Source of the DNA: CAZOEL01 sp964578835
GTDB lineage: Bacteria; Desulfobacterota; Syntrophobacteria; Syntrophobacterales; Syntrophobacteraceae
Reading direction: 5' to 3'
Assembly: GCA_964578835.1 (NCBI GenBank)
Contig: CAZOEL010000052.1
Coordinates: 1 to 49,461, forward strand
DNA: 49,461 nucleotides
Both the position numbers and the translations under genes were made by a program. The notes below the pieces were generated by a model. The model ran no database searches. It was given only the letters and a program-made list of their open reading frames with translations, and was not told the origin of the DNA. This document shows positions 24,887 to 33,203 of the stretch, piece by piece. Position 1 is the stretch's first letter. Every line of letters starts with the position of its first letter.

Positions 24887-25453
24887 CTATGGCTTCAGAA
24901 AGAGCTGAGCGGCCATGTTCCATAGCATCAGATCTCGGCACGCGGAGCAGAAGAAAGCAAATTTTCGGTCGGCGCACTGCACGCCGGTGGAATAATGCAT
25001 GACGCAGTCCGGGTCCGAGCAGTGACGAAGCGTAAAGGTATGGCCAAGCTCATGCATAATCTCTTTTTCCAGGCGGTTGGCCAGCGACGGACACCCGCCC
25101 CTCGGCTCATCATCGAGGCCAGGACCGAGTCTGAAGGTGGAAACTACCGCTCCCTTGCCCCCAAACTGAGCCTCTCCGAACACATAGGAAAAAATGGGGC
25201 TAAAAAGATCGACATTGGTCACTCCGACAATTTTCAATGCATCGGAGGGCGAGGTCTCGAGCAACCGCTTCAAGATCATATTGGAATTATATTGATTTCT
25301 TGCCTCATTGAACGCGTATGCCGGAAGCCCCTGGTTTTCGCCTATTTTCACATCGAGGCCGAACTGCTCTCGAACGCCCTCCGCCGAGCCTTCGAGATGC
25401 TCCCTATCGCCATCTCCCATGGGCGCAAGATAGATGATTCTGGGGCGGACCAT
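24887..25453 (-). CDS. amzA: Archaemetzincin-type zinc metalloprotease
   Basis: A 188-residue archaemetzincin. The metzincin zinc motif is HELGHTFTLRHC near residue 132, followed by SDPDCVMHYSTG with the Met-turn and by the family's Cys pairs C..C...FFCSAC that bind a second zinc. The N-terminal IIYLAPMGDGDREHLEG and the central VGVTNVDLF...VFGEAQFGGKGAVVSTFRL are also family-typical. No signal peptide is seen, so it is probably cytoplasmic. Its ATG is 14 bases downstream of the response-regulator stop, which makes it the last gene of that run. Substrates of bacterial archaemetzincins are not known. A GTG at 25462 is an alternative start. Confidence 0.92.
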   Translation of the reverse strand: MVRPRIIYLAPMGDGDREHLEGSAEGVREQFGLDVKIGENQGLPAYAFNEARNQYNSNMILKRLLETSPSDALKIVGVTNVDLFSPIFSYVFGEAQFGGKGAVVSTFRLGPGLDDEPRGGCPSLANRLEKEIMHELGHTFTLRHCSDPDCVMHYSTGVQCADRKFAFFCSACRDLMLWNMAAQLFLKP

Positions 25454-25466
25454 CTTATACACCTGC

Positions 25467-26810
25467 CTACTGCCTTTCGAGCTCGTACTTTTTGATTTTC
25501 TTGTGAAGGGTGGTTCTGTCTATATCCAAGGCCCGAGCGGTTTTGGCAATGTTCCAGAGATGGCGGTCGAGCATCTTGCGAATGTGCAGCTTCTCGATCT
25601 CCTCGAGGCTCTGGGCCTCGCCCAAGGAGGGCAGCTCCACATTGCAGAAAGGAAGATGCTTCGCCTTTATCTCAGGCCCCTGATCTATCACGATCGCCCT
25701 TTCGATGACGTTCTCCAACTCGCGCACATTGCCCGGCCAATGGTATTCCGACATCATTTCTAAGGCGCTCTTTTCCAGCCGGTCGAATTTCTTGTTGAAC
25801 TCAACGTTGAACTTCTCGATGAAGTGCTCGGCGAGCAGAGGCATATCCTCCTTGCGTTCCCTAAGCGGAGGCAAATGGATGTTGACCACGTTCAGACGGT
25901 AGTACAGATCGCTTCGAAAGTCCCCGGACTCCACTGCCTTGGGCAGGTCGCGGTTGGTTGCGGAAATGAGGCGAACGTCCACATCGATGGAATCGGTTCC
26001 CCCTAAACGGCGAAAGCTTCTCTCCTGCAATACGCGGAGGAGCTTCACCTGCGTCTTCATACTGATGTCGCCTATTTCGTCAAGGAAAAGCGTTCCCCCA
26101 TGAGCAAGCTCGAAACGTCCCTTCTTGGTGCGCTCCGCTCCGGTAAAGGCCCCCTTCTCGTATCCGAAAAGCTCGCTCTCGAGCAGAGTTTCCGGAAGCG
26201 CCCCGCAGCTCACCGCGATGAAAGGACCGTAACGACGGGAGCTGTTGGCGTGGATGGCTCGCGCCGCCAGCTCTTTGCCTGTTCCGGTTTCTCCCGTCAC
26301 CAGCACCGTGGCTGTGGTGTCGGCGACAGTGCGAATCAGATCGAAGACCTTCTGCATGGCAGGACTCCTGCCGATGATATTCTCGCATCGGTACCGCTCG
26401 CCAAGCTGCTTTCTCAGCAAGACGTTCTCGGTTATCAACTGCCGCCGCTCAACGACTTTCGAAAGCATCATGGTAAGCTCCTGCACATCGAGGGGCTTGA
26501 TGATGTAGTCGTAGGCGCCGTCTTTCATGGCCTGCACCGAGCTGTTGACGGAAGCATAGGCGGTCATCATGATGACCACAGTCTGGGGCGCAATTTCCTT
26601 GATCTGCTGCAGCGCCTGAATGCCGTCCATGCCGGGCATCTTGAGGTCTAACAGCACAACATCCCAGTGCTCTTCGCGTATGGCTGCGAGGGCGCTCGGA
26701 CCGTCCTGAGCAGAGCTGGCAAAATAGTTCTCCTCCTTGAGCCAATTGACGAGGGAAAGACAGACCATCGGCTCATCATCCACCACCAGTATCCGTGCGC
26801 TTTCATTCAT
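25467..26810 (-). CDS. NtrC-family sigma-54-dependent response regulator
   Basis: A 447-residue three-domain activator. The receiver domain has D11-D12 and the phospho-acceptor Asp55 in VVLLDLKMPG, with conserved TAYAS and IIKPLD. The central AAA+ domain has Walker A GETGTGKE, the sigma-54 contact loop GAFTGA and GTLFLDEIGD. The C terminus ends in a Fis-type helix-turn-helix, NIAKTARALDIDRTTLHKKI. It activates sigma-54 promoters when phosphorylated, presumably by the histidine kinase encoded 64 bases upstream. Its targets are unknown; I found no convincing sigma-54 promoter (GG-N10-GC) in the intergenic regions read. Confidence 0.95.
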   Translation of the reverse strand: MNESARILVVDDEPMVCLSLVNWLKEENYFASSAQDGPSALAAIREEHWDVVLLDLKMPGMDGIQALQQIKEIAPQTVVIMMTAYASVNSSVQAMKDGAYDYIIKPLDVQELTMMLSKVVERRQLITENVLLRKQLGERYRCENIIGRSPAMQKVFDLIRTVADTTATVLVTGETGTGKELAARAIHANSSRRYGPFIAVSCGALPETLLESELFGYEKGAFTGAERTKKGRFELAHGGTLFLDEIGDISMKTQVKLLRVLQERSFRRLGGTDSIDVDVRLISATNRDLPKAVESGDFRSDLYYRLNVVNIHLPPLRERKEDMPLLAEHFIEKFNVEFNKKFDRLEKSALEMMSEYHWPGNVRELENVIERAIVIDQGPEIKAKHLPFCNVELPSLGEAQSLEEIEKLHIRKMLDRHLWNIAKTARALDIDRTTLHKKIKKYELERQ

Positions 26811-26874
26811 CGCTTCACCCGCCGCCGTGAAAAAGACTTGAAGATTGAACCGCTCTCATTATACGCCCTTGAAA

Positions 26875-28821
26875 TCAATCGGGATTATCTTCGTTTTCGA
26901 AGCCGTAGTCCGAGCTATCCGCCAACATGGAATCGTTCAGGGGAAATTCTATCGTAAAGCGCGTCCCTTTGCCCATATCGCTCTGAGCATGGATTTTCCC
27001 ATTGTGCCTTCGAATAATTCCGTACGCAACCGAAAGCCCCAGGCCGACCCCTTTACCATCGGGCTTGGTAGTAAAGAAGGGCTCGAAAATGCTCTCGAGA
27101 CTCTCCTCAGGAATTCCCGTTCCAGTATCGGAAACGATGACTACGATGACATTCGCCTTGGGATCGTAGGTCGTCGAGACGCTGAGAGCGCCACCCTCGG
27201 GCATTGCTTCCATAGCGTTCCAGAAAAGGTTCATAAAAGCCTGCTGCAGACGCTTAAAATCGCAAGTAAATCGAGGGACATTGCTTCCATAGGAAACTTC
27301 CAGGCGAATATTGGACATCTGCGCCCGGTGCTTCAAAATGTCGAGAGTCTTACCCAGAACTTCATGAATATTGTTTTCTCTGAGGTTGATCTCCCCATGA
27401 CGTGAAAAGTCCAATAGATTCCTGGCGATCTCGGCGCACCGGGTCGCCTCGGAGCCCAGGCAGTCTATAAATTGCCTCAGCTCCGGGATGCGCTCCAGCG
27501 GGAAAGGCTCCTGACGAAAGATTCTGTCAATCAGCTTGCCAAAAGTCAAAATGCTGGTCAGAGGATTATTGATTTCGTGAGCGACTTCCGCCGCCAGCCT
27601 GCCAATGGAGGCAAGGCGCTGGGAAAGCCACAACGACCTTTGAAATTGCTTTCTGCTTGTAAAATCCTGCAGAAATCCTATGGTCGTCACCCTTCCGCCA
27701 AAAGTGGAGAGCGCGACGCTGGCGAAAACATCGATCGTAACGCCGTTTTTGCGCACCATTTTGAACGCGTAGGCGTGGCTGACGGTTTCTCCGCGCTGTC
27801 TGCGCCGGTATCGGTCCAACACCTTTTGTTTGCTGTCCGGATGAACGAGCTCTCTTATCTGCATTCCGACAAGCTCGTTGAGGTCATAACCCGTGATTCT
27901 GCAAAAGGCTTCATTCGCATAACGGATCTGAGCCTCCATGCCGTTGTAGTCCTGAAGAAGGAAGATGCCCAGGTCAGCCATGTTGGCCGCATCAACAATG
28001 GACTGGTGACGAAGCGCGTAATCGTGGATTTCGTCCTCGAGCTTTCTCGTCTTGGTGATATCCTTGAGCTGGCCGAGCTTGCCGATGCTTCCGTCCGGCG
28101 ATTTAATGGGAAAGCTTCGCACCTGGAATGTTTTTCCGAGCCACCGGAAGTGATATTCCTGAAAACCACACATCTCCTGCCTGATCGTGTCCATGACCGA
28201 CCAGGGACACGCTGAATTGCGATTGAACAAGGCCTCATAGCATATTTCGCCCACATGGTCTCCGACCAGATCGACCAAGGCTTTGTTCATGAATTTGATG
28301 CGATAATCTTGAGAAACTATGTAGATTCCATCTTCCATGCTATTAGCCACCCAGGTAAAAACCTGGTGCTCGGATTGAAGGGCGATCTCCATGTTTTTAC
28401 GGTCGGTAATATCGTCCATGATCCCCTGGATGGCGAGGAACTCGCCCTGGTCGTCACAGAAGATCGGTCCTCTCATTTTGACCCAAATGATATGGCCTTG
28501 CCTTTTTCTCAGGCGGAATTCCGCCTCAAAGAATTTGCCCGACTCAAGGCCCCTCGCTAACTCGCTCTGCAGCCTCTCCTCGTCTTCTTCAATGACGATG
28601 TCCAGCAGGCCTGTTTTTCGGTTATGAAAATCCTCCGAATCATAGCCTGTGATCTCGAGCAGCTTTCTATCGAAAAAGTCGAAGCGCCACTTCCTGTTGA
28701 GCCTGAAATAGATTAGATCGCGGGTTTCGAAATGCATATTTTGCGGATAGACTTTGAGATTGATCAACTCCTTCAATTCTTCCACCCGACGCTCTAGCTC
28801 TTCGTAAGTAGGCTTCCTCAT
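26875..28821 (-). CDS. PAS-domain sensor histidine kinase
   Basis: A 648-residue cytoplasmic sensor kinase without membrane segments. Three PAS-type domains can be read (YFRLNRKWRFDFFDRKLLEI with a PAC block RKRQGHIIWVKMRG; WVANSMEDGIYIVSQDYRI; IQYANEAFCRITGY-like ANEAFCRITGYDLNELVG). The HisKA motif EVAHEINNPLTSIL follows near residue 412, then the HATPase boxes FMNLFWNAMEAMPEGG (N), VSDTGTGIPEE (G1) and GKGVGLGLSVAYGIIRRHNG (G2). The frame is open to 29124, overlapping the phosphatase gene, but ATG 28821 has GGAAAG upstream and starts the family-typical coiled MRKPTYEELERRVEEL. It pairs with the NtrC-type regulator downstream. Confidence 0.9.
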   Translation of the reverse strand: MRKPTYEELERRVEELKELINLKVYPQNMHFETRDLIYFRLNRKWRFDFFDRKLLEITGYDSEDFHNRKTGLLDIVIEEDEERLQSELARGLESGKFFEAEFRLRKRQGHIIWVKMRGPIFCDDQGEFLAIQGIMDDITDRKNMEIALQSEHQVFTWVANSMEDGIYIVSQDYRIKFMNKALVDLVGDHVGEICYEALFNRNSACPWSVMDTIRQEMCGFQEYHFRWLGKTFQVRSFPIKSPDGSIGKLGQLKDITKTRKLEDEIHDYALRHQSIVDAANMADLGIFLLQDYNGMEAQIRYANEAFCRITGYDLNELVGMQIRELVHPDSKQKVLDRYRRRQRGETVSHAYAFKMVRKNGVTIDVFASVALSTFGGRVTTIGFLQDFTSRKQFQRSLWLSQRLASIGRLAAEVAHEINNPLTSILTFGKLIDRIFRQEPFPLERIPELRQFIDCLGSEATRCAEIARNLLDFSRHGEINLRENNIHEVLGKTLDILKHRAQMSNIRLEVSYGSNVPRFTCDFKRLQQAFMNLFWNAMEAMPEGGALSVSTTYDPKANVIVVIVSDTGTGIPEESLESIFEPFFTTKPDGKGVGLGLSVAYGIIRRHNGKIHAQSDMGKGTRFTIEFPLNDSMLADSSDYGFENEDNPD

Positions 28822-28897
28822 ATATTCTTTCCACATTCTCAGCCGAACAGCGCCCCGAAAGGCGCCGCCATTGAGATCGCAAACGCCGAGACAATCC

Positions 28898-29614
28898 TCA
28901 AAGCTCGGCCGCCACGACGGTAATATTATCCCTACCCCCGGCTTCAAGAGCCGCTTTGACCAGCAATTCCATTTTTTCTTCGAGGCTTTCGCCCGAATCG
29001 AGAATGCTTGCGACACGTTCCGCCGTAACCGCGTCATGCAGCCCATCTGAAGAAAGCATGATGACATCCCCTTGTTGAACAGAGAAACTTCCTTCATCCG
29101 GCTCGGCATCCTCACAGCCCACACATCTCAACAGCATGTTTCGCAAAGGGTGAAGCCTCGCGCCCTCTTCGTCCAATTCGCCATTCTTCATGAGACGCCC
29201 CGGAATGGTATGGTCGTTCGTTATGCGGGTTAAAGCGCCTTGCCGGAAAAGATAGAGCCGCGTATCCCCTACATGGACCCAAAATGCAGCGGCTTTTTTC
29301 AAGTAACAGGCCGTGAGAGTCGTGCCCATGCCCCTCAGGGAAGCATCCGCCTCGGAGTGTCGACGGATGTTCATTTCCGCCAACTGAACAAGCTCGACAA
29401 GATGCTTTCCGATTCTCCGCCTATTCGGATCGAAAGCAGCCATCGTGTCGACGGCTATCTGCGCAGCCTTCTCGCCCGCCGCATGCCCTCCCATGCCGTC
29501 GGCAATAACCAGAAAGATCGACTCGCTTCCGTATTCTTTCATAAAAAATCGATCTTCGTTGTTCGCTCTTATCAGTCCAAGATGGCTGAGGGAATGGATT
29601 TTTACGGGAGCCAT
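28898..29614 (-). CDS. PP2C-family serine/threonine phosphatase
   Basis: A 238-residue PP2C phosphatase of the Stp/PrpC type. Metal-binding motifs are intact: LIRANNEDRF, VIADGMGGHAAGE, WVHVGDTRLYLFR, MLSSDGLHD and the C-terminal GGRDNITVV. It is soluble and removes phosphate from Ser/Thr (or Asp/Arg) residues; partners are usually Hanks-type kinases or anti-sigma systems, none of which is in the window. AGGAGG precedes its ATG. It lies just upstream of a histidine kinase and response regulator on the same strand, so cross-talk with two-component signalling is possible but inferred. Confidence 0.93.
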   Translation of the reverse strand: MAPVKIHSLSHLGLIRANNEDRFFMKEYGSESIFLVIADGMGGHAAGEKAAQIAVDTMAAFDPNRRRIGKHLVELVQLAEMNIRRHSEADASLRGMGTTLTACYLKKAAAFWVHVGDTRLYLFRQGALTRITNDHTIPGRLMKNGELDEEGARLHPLRNMLLRCVGCEDAEPDEGSFSVQQGDVIMLSSDGLHDAVTAERVASILDSGESLEEKMELLVKAALEAGGRDNITVVAAEL

Positions 29615-29831
29615 ACTCCTCCTGTTCCAGCGCTATAGCTCGGCATTGGACGCCCTGCTCAAAGAGCCTCCCCGAAAAGCCCTCTCACTGTCTTTTTACG
29701 ATTATATCAGATCGTTCTGCAGCGCAAAGCAAGACGACCTCGATTATCGCTAAAAAAGCAAGCTACGCATCAAAAAGAAAAGGATTGACGGCCAACTTCA
29801 ATGTGGAGAAGGAAGGGCGATGCCCAAAGTC

Positions 29832-30110
29832 TCAGGAATCCCCGCCCCTCTTGCGTATGCCCTTGATGAAGAACGCCACCCAGGCTGTGAGCGAGGCCGC
29901 CCCCAGCCCCAGGATGACGATTGCAGCAGAAGTTGAGATATCGGAAAGAAGGATCACTCGGCAGAGGCAATACAGCAGCGCCCCGCAGATGATCCAGTCC
30001 CTGACATGGCTGCGCGGCGCTTGACCGCCTTTCCTCTCAATCCCGAGCTTCGCAACGTAATTGAGAAGAATCGCAGCAAAAAACAAGCCGTAAACGAATT
30101 CTTCTTTCAT
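29832..30110 (-). CDS. Small membrane protein, three predicted TM segments
   Basis: A 92-residue protein with three hydrophobic stretches: FVYGLFFAAILLNYVAKLG, WIICGALLYCLCRVILL and a C-terminal SAAIVILGLGAASL...AFFIKG ending in a basic tail. I do not recognise the family. It is 32 bases downstream of the cytidylate-kinase-like gene on the same strand and may be co-transcribed. Its ribosome-binding site is weak. The composition and codon use look like a real gene, not a shadow frame. Confidence 0.6.
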   Translation of the reverse strand: MKEEFVYGLFFAAILLNYVAKLGIERKGGQAPRSHVRDWIICGALLYCLCRVILLSDISTSAAIVILGLGAASLTAWVAFFIKGIRKRGGDS

Positions 30111-30142
30111 GCCACACCCGGGATGATTTCAAGCTGTTATGA

Positions 30143-30949
30143 CTAGCTCCGATAATGCAGATCGCACTTAAGCTTCTGATCTCCGGCCAGTTTTATAGCG
30201 GCGTCTTCCACACGCTTATGCTCTTTGGGATTGCGAACGATTCCCCGAAGAACGATATCCTTTCCATCGTAATCAACATCGACGGTCGGGAACGCAGCGA
30301 AAGAAGGAGAAGTAAGCAACCCGGCCTTTATCTTCGCCGCAGCCGCACGCATCTGGACAGTCTTCGAAGACTCCTCCGTTTTGAGCCTGTCTCTCTCCGC
30401 AAGCAACTCCTTCAACTTCGCAACAGTCTCCTCAGCCGACTGAGGACCGCTGTTTAAAATGGAATCGAATTGCGATGGATCATTCCATTGCCGACCATAG
30501 AGGGAAAAGACAAAGCCCGCCCGCTCATGATCCATCTTTTCTATGAGCCATTTCGCAGCGTCTTCGCTCAAGGAATGCCTCTCCATCACTCGAGCCATCT
30601 TCTTATCCATCGGCGCCACCACATGGATTCTCAAAGCATGCGCAACGCCTCTCAGGAGGAAATTAGCGCCCCGTCCCATGATAACGACATTGTCCTTTAC
30701 GGCGTGGCTCAGGATGGCGCTCTGAATGACGGCCCCCAGCGACCTGAAGGACCAGTCATAGCGCTCCCACAGGCTTGGAGAGCGCTCATCGAGATCCTTC
30801 GCCCATTCTTCCCACTGACTCCCGAGTCCTTTTATTTCTTCAAGGACGGTCTCTTTATCCACATAGACATATTTCATGGATTCGGCCACCGCCTTGCCGA
30901 TATCCCTTCCACCGCTTCCGAATTCTCTCGATATGGTCAAAATGGCCAT
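30143..30949 (-). CDS. Cytidylate-kinase-like protein with C-terminal BON-like domain
   Basis: A 268-residue protein of the cytidylate kinase-like family (Cytidylate_kin2). The N-terminal ISREFGSGGRDIGKAVAE is the degenerate P-loop of that family, followed by YVDKETVLEEI, DNVVIMGRGANFLLRG and LRIHVVAPMDKKMARVMER. The C-terminal 60 residues, VDVDYDGKDIVLRGIVRNP and KRVEDAAIKLAG, look like a BON domain, a small phospholipid- or ligand-binding fold usually found in envelope proteins. The substrate of this kinase family is not established. AAGGAG lies within the 3' end of the preceding terC gene, so the two are coupled. Confidence 0.8.
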   Translation of the reverse strand: MAILTISREFGSGGRDIGKAVAESMKYVYVDKETVLEEIKGLGSQWEEWAKDLDERSPSLWERYDWSFRSLGAVIQSAILSHAVKDNVVIMGRGANFLLRGVAHALRIHVVAPMDKKMARVMERHSLSEDAAKWLIEKMDHERAGFVFSLYGRQWNDPSQFDSILNSGPQSAEETVAKLKELLAERDRLKTEESSKTVQMRAAAAKIKAGLLTSPSFAAFPTVDVDYDGKDIVLRGIVRNPKEHKRVEDAAIKLAGDQKLKCDLHYRS

Positions 30950-30956
30950 TGCTCGC

Positions 30957-31709
30957 TTACTCCTTGCTATCCTTGCTGATGGACGCCTCGACTCCAGCGT
31001 GGATCATATGCTCCTCTTCCTTTATCATCTTCTTCAACCACAATTTCCCCACCACGATGACTCCAACCGCAAAAATCAGCTGGACTGAATATTCAAAAAC
31101 TTTCGAATGGGGAAGGTAAGGCGCAGTGAAGGGGTCCGTGATGAGCATTTCGCCGCCGACGCGACCGAGCACAGCAGCTCCGATATAGATAATAATCGGG
31201 TATTTATCCATCAATGTCGAGAGCAAATTGCTGGTAAGGACAACAAACGGGATGCTCAAGCCCAGACCGAAAAGAAGAAGAAACAGGTTGCCATGGGAAG
31301 CCCCTCCAACGGCAAGCATGTTGTCCAGAGCCATGGTGAGATCGGCAATCACGATGATCTTGATTGCCTGACTCACGGTTGTCGCTTGTTTGGTCGAGGT
31401 ATCTTCGGGAGCCCCCTCAACGAAAAGCTTGACGGCGATCCACAGAATTAGAGCGCCGCCCACTAGCTTGACAAAGCTAACCTGCAGGAGCTGCGAGACA
31501 AAAAAGGTTAAAATTACTCTCAGCACCACAGCAGCCCCGGCGCCGAACATGATTCCTTTTTTTCTTTGGTCTTTCGGCAGGGATCTTACCGCCATGGCTA
31601 TAACGACGGCGTTGTCTCCGGCCAGGATCAGATCGATCAAAACGATGCTGAGCAGACTCGATACAAACTCCCAATCAAAAGTAATGACGCCCAATGCTCC
31701 GAGATCCAA
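30957..31709 (-). CDS. TerC-family integral membrane protein
   Basis: A TerC-family membrane protein, about 250 residues, with seven or more hydrophobic segments. Conserved acidic motifs within membrane helices are present: LIDLILAGDNAVVIAMA and IVIADLTMALDNMLAVGG. Family members are implicated in metal-ion (notably Mn) export and metal supply to secreted proteins. The frame is open to 31874, but the upstream part has no family similarity; TTG 31709 has GAGGAG eight bases upstream and starts directly before the first helix, so I prefer it. It is followed with a seven-base gap by the kinase-like gene. It is not part of a tellurite-resistance cluster here. Confidence 0.87.
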   Translation of the reverse strand: MDLGALGVITFDWEFVSSLLSIVLIDLILAGDNAVVIAMAVRSLPKDQRKKGIMFGAGAAVVLRVILTFFVSQLLQVSFVKLVGGALILWIAVKLFVEGAPEDTSTKQATTVSQAIKIIVIADLTMALDNMLAVGGASHGNLFLLLFGLGLSIPFVVLTSNLLSTLMDKYPIIIYIGAAVLGRVGGEMLITDPFTAPYLPHSKVFEYSVQLIFAVGVIVVGKLWLKKMIKEEEHMIHAGVEASISKDSKE

Positions 31710-31916
31710 GGATTGCTCTCCTCTTTCTTTAATTCCATCAAAATTGACATCACACATGAACTGACTAAGAATATACGTGAAAATCCGATGGATATCCACA
31801 GCTCTTTGAATATGAACATTATCGGGCGGAACATTCGGGCATGGCGCATGGAATTGCATTTCCGAAGGCTGCATGAATACGCCAGAGTGAGTTTATGTTA
31901 ATTTTTTTCTCTGGTG

Positions 31917-33203
31917 CTACGTCCGCCCGAAAAGACGCCTATACGATTCAACAGCGCAATAAGCAGTCGCCAAAGCAATCCCCGCTCCGCTTTTCTCACG
32001 CATCCAGTCTTGACGCCCAAGCAGAGAACCGGCTGCAAAAAGATTCTCAAAGGCGCAATCGCCCGCAAAGCTCAATGGCCTGAAATGGTCGTCCACAACA
32101 ATGCCGGATTGGTTCACGGGGTGGCCTCTCAAGTCGAAAAAGCTCTTCCGATGCCAGTTTTCGCGGCTTTCCGGCTGGCATACGGGAAGGTTGAAAATGG
32201 CTTCGCGAACATGACCGAGGTCCGCCGTCAATCCTCCGCCTATAAAGCGGCCGCTGGCGAGCAGGATTCCGCGCGCGCGCAGCTCTTCATGCTTCTTGTC
32301 ATCGCCAAAGACCACTCCCGAGCACAGCCGTCTATGGCTCTGAAAGCCCAAAGCGCGGCGGCCCGTCAGCAACTTCGCCCCGTTCTGCATCAGACTCCGA
32401 TCGAGGGCTTCCATCAGTCTCTGTCCCGGAACGGAAGGAGGCAGCGTAGGAATTTCAAAAACAGGCTTCCCAATCATTGCCGCCAGATCCGAAGCGACCG
32501 AGCTTCGCATACCGAGAACAGCAGGAAATCCGACGCACTCGAAGTCTTTTGCTTTGCGGCGAAGCTTCTCGGCAAGCGCGCTTCGCACATCCTCTGCTTC
32601 GAGCGCCTCAGCCATCAGGATGTTGTGCCGGTCTTTGCCCGGAAAGCCCAGGGGAAACTCCACACGCAAGGCATGCAGCCCAGCCCAACGGCCTCTCAGC
32701 ATCTCCACTACCTGGACAGCGCTGAGCTCCTTCATCCCTTCGAAGTCCACAATCAAAGTCGGCTTCGCTTCCCGAAGCGCACCCACTCCCGCCCACATGG
32801 AGTCGGGAACCCGGTAGGTCGTCTTCACGGAACCGGCCGCTGTCGCCAGGGAGACGTTCAGGTCCGGATGTCCTCGGTAAGAAAGGCCTGCATCTCCAAG
32901 AAAGGACTCGAATTTTTCCCAGGCTTCTCGAATTCTCTCCGCTCCCGCTCGGGCATATGGGTGCTCGGGATTGTCGAGCGCAAGCCTTGCCACGCCGGCC
33001 CAGGGATCGTCCAACAGATTTCTTTCTTCAACCGGATAGACGCCCAGAAGATCCAGAAGACCGCTTGCAAAGGGCATCTCTCCTCGACTCCACGCAACGA
33101 CGGCCACGCGCAATCCGCTCTGAACCGCAAAGCTCGCGGCAGCCAGTCCCGCAAGTCCGGCGCCTATGATCAGCAGATCCGTTTCACGCTCATCCACGTC
33201 CAT
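31917..33203 (-). CDS. glpB: Anaerobic glycerol-3-phosphate dehydrogenase subunit B
   Basis: A 428-residue GlpB, the flavoprotein subunit that links anaerobic glycerol-3-phosphate dehydrogenase to the membrane quinone pool via GlpC. The FAD motif is LLIIGAGLAGLAAASFAVQS; conserved blocks include FASGLLDLLGVYP, AVLGMRSS and a C-terminal FENLFAAGSLLGRQDWM. ATG 33203 overlaps the glpA stop by 14 bases and has GAGGGG four bases upstream; GTG 33215 is an alternative. The expected third gene, glpC (a Cys-rich iron-sulfur protein), does not follow; terC does. Confidence 0.88.
   Translation of the reverse strand: MDVDERETDLLIIGAGLAGLAAASFAVQSGLRVAVVAWSRGEMPFASGLLDLLGVYPVEERNLLDDPWAGVARLALDNPEHPYARAGAERIREAWEKFESFLGDAGLSYRGHPDLNVSLATAAGSVKTTYRVPDSMWAGVGALREAKPTLIVDFEGMKELSAVQVVEMLRGRWAGLHALRVEFPLGFPGKDRHNILMAEALEAEDVRSALAEKLRRKAKDFECVGFPAVLGMRSSVASDLAAMIGKPVFEIPTLPPSVPGQRLMEALDRSLMQNGAKLLTGRRALGFQSHRRLCSGVVFGDDKKHEELRARGILLASGRFIGGGLTADLGHVREAIFNLPVCQPESRENWHRKSFFDLRGHPVNQSGIVVDDHFRPLSFAGDCAFENLFAAGSLLGRQDWMREKSGAGIALATAYCAVESYRRLFGRT

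Noticed and set aside
30957..31709. TerC as part of a tellurite/Ter stress system linked to the PRTase operon
   Set aside because: It is 20 kb away, coupled to a kinase-like gene, and no TerD, TerB or TerY genes are present.
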